Assembly: GCA_946406115.1 (NCBI GenBank)
Contig: OX291542.1
Location: forward strand, 27,725,321 to 27,789,320
DNA length: 64,000 nt
Source of the DNA: Apoda limacodes
Taxonomy: Eukaryota; Arthropoda; Insecta; Lepidoptera; Limacodidae
Reading direction: 5' to 3'
Positions 37,101-43,100 of the stretch are shown in pieces. The position numbers and the translations under genes were made by a program. How positions within the stretch are numbered: the first letter of the stretch is position 1; every line of letters starts with the position of its first letter. A model generated the notes under the pieces. That model did no database searches, had not been told where the DNA came from, and saw only the letters and a program-made list of their open reading frames with translations.

Positions 37101-40100
37101 GATAAAATTTATTGCCACCAAAAAACCCTAAATACATAAGATATTTAAATAAAAATTTTGCTACCTACCTACCTAAAAAGCAAGTAAAAAATACTCATAA
37201 AAAGACTACTAATATAATAAGTGCGAAAGTTTGTGAGTATTATGTCACTCGTTCACGCCACAAAAATCCATACTTTTGTATCGGCTCCGTGGCTTAGTGG
37301 ATAATGACTCGACTGCTAAATCGAGGGGCGTAGGCTCGATTCCCGCAGAAGACAAAACTGTATGTGATGAACAATTGTGATTGTTTTGAGACTGGGTGTT
37401 TTCTATGTATAATATGTATAAAAAAATACACATATTATAATGTATTTGTGGCCTTTGTCTGGTATCCATATTACAAGCTTTGCTTAGTTTGGGATCGGAT
37501 GGTTCTGCACCGTTAATTAAATACATAATTAAGTCTGTTAATCGCTAATCCGTTACTAAAAAAGTTAACTTCGTTCGACATGAAAGCATTACGATTCGGA
37601 AGATTTAACGCAAGTTAACGTTTATCATTAATCCGTTAACACGTGATAAAAATTGCATTTTTTATTATATCGTGGCGTTAGTGAGTAGTAGTAGTGTAGT
37701 TCCCCGAGAAATGCCGCATCGTTGAACGAATCTTTTAATTTCTTGTCTAGCCACATTTTGACGAGATTTTGAGCTGTTTTTCAGCGGTGCGTCTGGTAGC
37801 TTTTTGGTAAATAGTAGGTATTGGATTAACGGACTTGTGGGTTAACGCAAGTTAACTAGAAGTTAACTTAATAGTTAATCCGATAGTCGAAACGTTAACT
37901 TCATTAATTAACGATTAACCAGTTAATGCCCAGCTTTGGTTCTGTGTGTAATGTCCGAAATATTTATTATTATTACTAGGCGTAGAACTCCTTATTATAC
38001 TAATAAAGTTAGCTTTAGCTATAGCTATAGTTCGATTGAGCTCGGTTTTAGTATTTTCGCGGAAACTTTTGATTTTCTTTCATAAAAAGTAGCCGATGTG
38101 TTAATCCAGGGTGTTGGCTACCTGCATACCAAATTAAATCAAAATTGGTCCAGCCGTTTCAGCAGAAGTAACAAACATACTCACAAACTGTCGCCTTTAT
38201 AATTAGTATCAATTAGTGTGATTACTTTTGAATGGAGGAAGCTTATAACCCGAGTTAACACCTACTATAATCAGGGAGTTGCTGTAGAAATCCTACGCCG
38301 ATTACAGAATTAAGCGCGGGCGAAATCTTGGGCAAAGGCTGGTCTTATATAAATAAGTGATACTTAGATTTATTTCTATTTCAGAAACAATAACAACTGA
38401 ATGGTTAAAGTTAAGGTTTCAATATTTGGCTTTAATGCCTGATGTGATACACCTACTGGAAACGTTGCGGTGAGTTTACTACATTTACTAAAAATATAGT
38501 TTTATGTTATGTAGAAATATTTAAGTGGTAGGTAGTGAACAAATAACGTCAAATCGTCGTTAACCTGCTCATATTAAAAATATTTCTCCATGATATAATC
38601 AATCACATTTATTAATGTTCATTATTTCTTATTTTACAAATTGTTTAACGGTAAGACGATTTCTTTGTTGTTAATCAAATTAGTTTGAGTTATTTGAGTC
38701 AGAGATAACGCGCTCAGTTATGAGCTATTAGCAGATACTATTTCGTCAATAAAAACATAGAAGTTATCTTATCCTTTAGCAGAATATTGTTCTCAAGATA
38801 TGTGATATCATTTGTGTATTTAAAATGTTTGTGTACAGTTACGTAAGTAAAGATGACCAAAACATGATTATAAGAAACACAACAAAAACAGTTTACTGTC
38901 AGCCTTTGTAAATCTTAAAGAATAATATCGATAGCACACATTTCATCTTTATTTACGTTCATTCTCCAAGAACAACTCGATTAATCTGCTATTGCATGGT
39001 GATATGTGGTGTTCTAAGTATTTTGCTTCGATTTTTAATTATATCATAATAAATGGCGAAATTTTCATTCAATACATTTTCATCATTGTTATTGCATGCC
39101 ACATAGTACTATGGACATACCTAATTAATAATGATTATTCGAATACCATGATAAAATCAGCCCAAATGAGTTGCGAATGCATTACGTTGCATCTAAATCA
39201 GTGCACAGTGACGTAATTTACGTAAGTCATAAAAAAAAGAATAAAAAGGATGCTATCGCAACTGTATTGGGCTGATTTTAAACATATGTTGCTAATGAAT
39301 GACTTGTTTTTCAACAGTTTGGTTATTGCTCAACGAGTGAGTAATTCGGGGCGCCGCGTGCGCAACACTTAGGTTTGAATTGTATTTGTAAAGTATATGA
39401 GGAAGCATCAAGGAGAAGGTAAAGCCATTACCTCAACAATTTACTTAACTTTGGAGATGGTTTCACTTTAATTTTGTTTGTAACTACGCACAATGTTATA
39501 AAATAAAATTCAAATTATTGCTCTTAAATGATTTAGAAGAGATAATTTACTTGTAACTATCTCCATAGTGTACCAAGTTTAGTTCCTAAAAAAAATAGTG
39601 CTACGTTGATTTTTGAGCTTGAGTAATTAATTTAAAAACTTACCAGTTTTTTTTTTTTATTTTATTTAATTTACATGTTTGGACAAATTTATACCAACAT
39701 AGTACTATGCTAGTATTTAAGAACATTTTCATGTATAATTTATACTTTTAAATATAAATTGTATGTGGAATTCTCTACATCATATTATGTCTACCCATTA
39801 CAGCTAGTAAAATGCTCTTGCACAAAGTAGAGAAGCACTTTTGCGTAATGCTAAGTGCAAGAACGTTTGTTTCGATAATATGTGCTGAGTTTCAGCATGG
39901 TATGATGCGAGCAGGAAATAACAAGGGCTCTGCTCCGTGAATGTGGTACAGGGAGGATTATCTTCTCGGTTTGATCACGAACGGGCCCTCGCGCGCCCAG
40001 TGGCAGAAAATTGAACGGCTCGGCCTGCGAAAATACTTCGACTCGGTGCTGGTGTCTGGAGACCTGCCGTGGGAGAAGCCGGACCAACAGATCTTTCTGG

Positions 40101-43100
40101 AGGCCTGCAAGTTGCTTCACGTCGAGCCCCGAAACTGTATAATGGTTGGAGATAAACTGGAGACTGATATAAAAGTACGTAACATTACTTAAATAAAGTA
40201 ATATATGCGAATAAAAAATGTATCTAGGTAGGCATTTTAATTGTTTGCCAATGACTAGAGAGCAGCCTACGGAATTATCTGGGCCAAAAGATCCTTATTT
40301 AAAACTATAGGTATTATGGCTAGAGACAAAGTATCTACACATGTGACTGTATGCCATTCCACTATTGTCGATCATTGAAGACCTGTCCAGGGGCCAAAAT
40401 TTGCTTTTTGAAGTAAGCAAGGTGTTTAACAAAAAGCTGGGAAACTATTATTACATGTTAAAAATATAAATTGGACACTGTTGAATGTTGCTTAAAGTAA
40501 CACATGAGACTCAAATAAAAATACTAAACATTACGTAAAATAAAACATGGCATCAATAATCACTTTCAACACTGTAGCTAATAAACATTTAAGTAACGTA
40601 CCTACTGGACGCTAGTTAATTGATATCGACTATGCTATGACCAAATCTAATGACTATACGCTTTGTGGTTTCAGAATCTGTGTACCTAAGTAGTGTATCG
40701 TGTTCTGAGACTTATTTTTTTTCCTTAAAATCAGGTACTGACTACCGGTATGAATATGGTGTAGGTACATCTATTTTATTTAACATAAAATTTTAATTTC
40801 GGTACAGATATTATTTATACCCTTATTCATTAAAGAACTGATAAAAAATTCGACTTGAATGGATGCTCGTCCGTCCGCCCCTCTTTGTCTTCCCACTAGC
40901 ACTCTAGCACCAACCTGCCGTAGCCCGACTACATGCCATGTGCATCCCTGTGCACAACATTATACTACAGAAATAAAATAAAAGTTAAGGAAGCGTAGAA
41001 AGGGAATACATAAATCGGTACAGAAATTAGTCCAGTACAGAATTTCACTACTATATATATAAATACTGTTACAGACAGTATTTTATACTGATATAGTCTT
41101 GAGATATTTAGTTAACTAGCTTATGCCCGCGATTTTGTCCACGTGTTTTTTCTTTAAAAGAAAGCTTTTTACCCTTCATGGTTTTACCTACAAAAATATT
41201 TTAAGAAGTCTTAACTTATTTTGTCCTCTAGGGTATGATTTGAGTAAAAAAGTGAATTACGGCAATTTTAATTTAAAACTTAAAGGCCAAATACTAATAT
41301 TTATGCATTTAGCTCCGAAAATGACGTATTTCAATACAAACTTCCAACCCCCATTTTAACCTCGTTCTGGGATGAATTTAGCAAAATCCTATCTTAGTGC
41401 TCGCCTAGGTAATAACAAGAACCTCTGTCAAGTCTAGACCCAGGTGTCTGGGCTCTGCGTTAATATATCAGTCAGTCAGTTATATATAGATTTCCTTCCG
41501 TATGTGACTATGGCCTTGCTTTATAGTAAGACCATTGCGAGAGAATGTGCTAGAGAATTTCTTTGACAAAATTTATGAATGTTCGCTCGGAATTTAAATC
41601 TAAAGTAGGTATTCCACACCTACATAAAATAAGTACGTATACCCACTGTGAAAACAATGTTATAAATAGTGTGTTGATTGTTTAAACCCACAAGTCTACG
41701 TGCACGATTCAATGAAGTCAGTAAACAAAACAAAGCTATGTCTGTCATTTTTTTTCAACTAAGTACCGAGTGCTATATGGAGTACCTACCTACACAGTAA
41801 AATATCCAGTCATAAATAATACTAAGTGTAGTAATAACTATAAAAAAATAAGCTGCTCACATTCTAAGTAATACCACAATTCAGGACATACATTCGCTTT
41901 GGCGGGTTTTCCCCTGGTCAAATACCTACACAACATATGCGGAAGAGGTTGTTCAATTCTAAGAGCACGTATATGCAAAAAAATAATTTTCTTCAACAGG
42001 CATTTTTCTAAAATATTAAAGGTTTTTGCCTTTAAAAACAAAAAATAAAATATAGTAGGTACCTACTTGAGGTTGTGACGTAGCCTAAAACATGATTGCA
42101 TATAATTTACTCGATGGAATAAAAAATAAAAAGTGCTCGATAAAATTACTTTAGCAGAGGTTACTCAAAACCTATTAGAGTAATATGTAAATCATCGAAA
42201 AACAAAGTGTTGACTTTAGTCGAAGTCGTGATGTAGAGTTGGAAATAGGAAGCAAATATACTTGTCTCTTTTTTCTGCACTAATAACTGTATTTTTATCT
42301 CGCTTCATCAGTCATGTATTGGCACACTTTAAAGGTCAAAATACAGTAAGTACCTAGTACGCTAGGTATGCAACAAATGCGCATACGATTCTAAACACAT
42401 TAGTCTACAGCAGAATAATATTTGAATAGTAGATAACAGTACCGTAATGACAAAGTAAATATTTAAGCAATTACACATATCTTCCTTGTTTGGTAACCAA
42501 AAACTATATTGTTCCTTCCATTATACAGTTACAGTTAGAAACTAAATGTAGGCAGAAAAGATAAAGGAACTGGAACCATACATAGATGCGAAATATTACG
42601 CAGAATTCCTATTTAGGTATTTTTAAGTACCTATAGTACGTACAGTACCGTACAGTGCGGTTTCAGAGAAACTTCCTCCCGCGAACGCTTAAGTTGTGGA
42701 ATGAGCTCCCTGCCAAGGTTTTCTGCAAGGACTACAGTATGGAGTTCTTCAAGAAAGAAGTTATTAGATTTCTGAAGGGTCGGCAACGCGCAAGTGATAC
42801 CCCTGGTGTTGCAAGCGTCCATAGGCTACGGTGACCGCTTACCATCAGGCGGGCCGTAAGCTTGTTTGCCACCTTAGTGGTATAAAAAAAAAATAAAAAA
42901 AAAAAACCTATTCTGCCCTGACATTTTGTTTTATACATACTTATTCATATATTTTTGCAACTATCTTGTTAGAATGAATAAATCGTTATTATATAACATT
43001 CGTAAGTGAAATCAAACCAATTTAAGATTTTATATAATTTTTTGATTTTATAAATAAACATTTTTGGACATTATACACTGCGCCGTCTGGTCGTAAACTA

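Noticed and set aside
37281..37340. tRNA-like A and B boxes (also at 60891 and 43230)
   Set aside because: The spacing fits a tRNA promoter, but no cloverleaf with a sound anticodon arm and acceptor stem forms, and the downstream body and tail are shared among copies; these are SINE heads.
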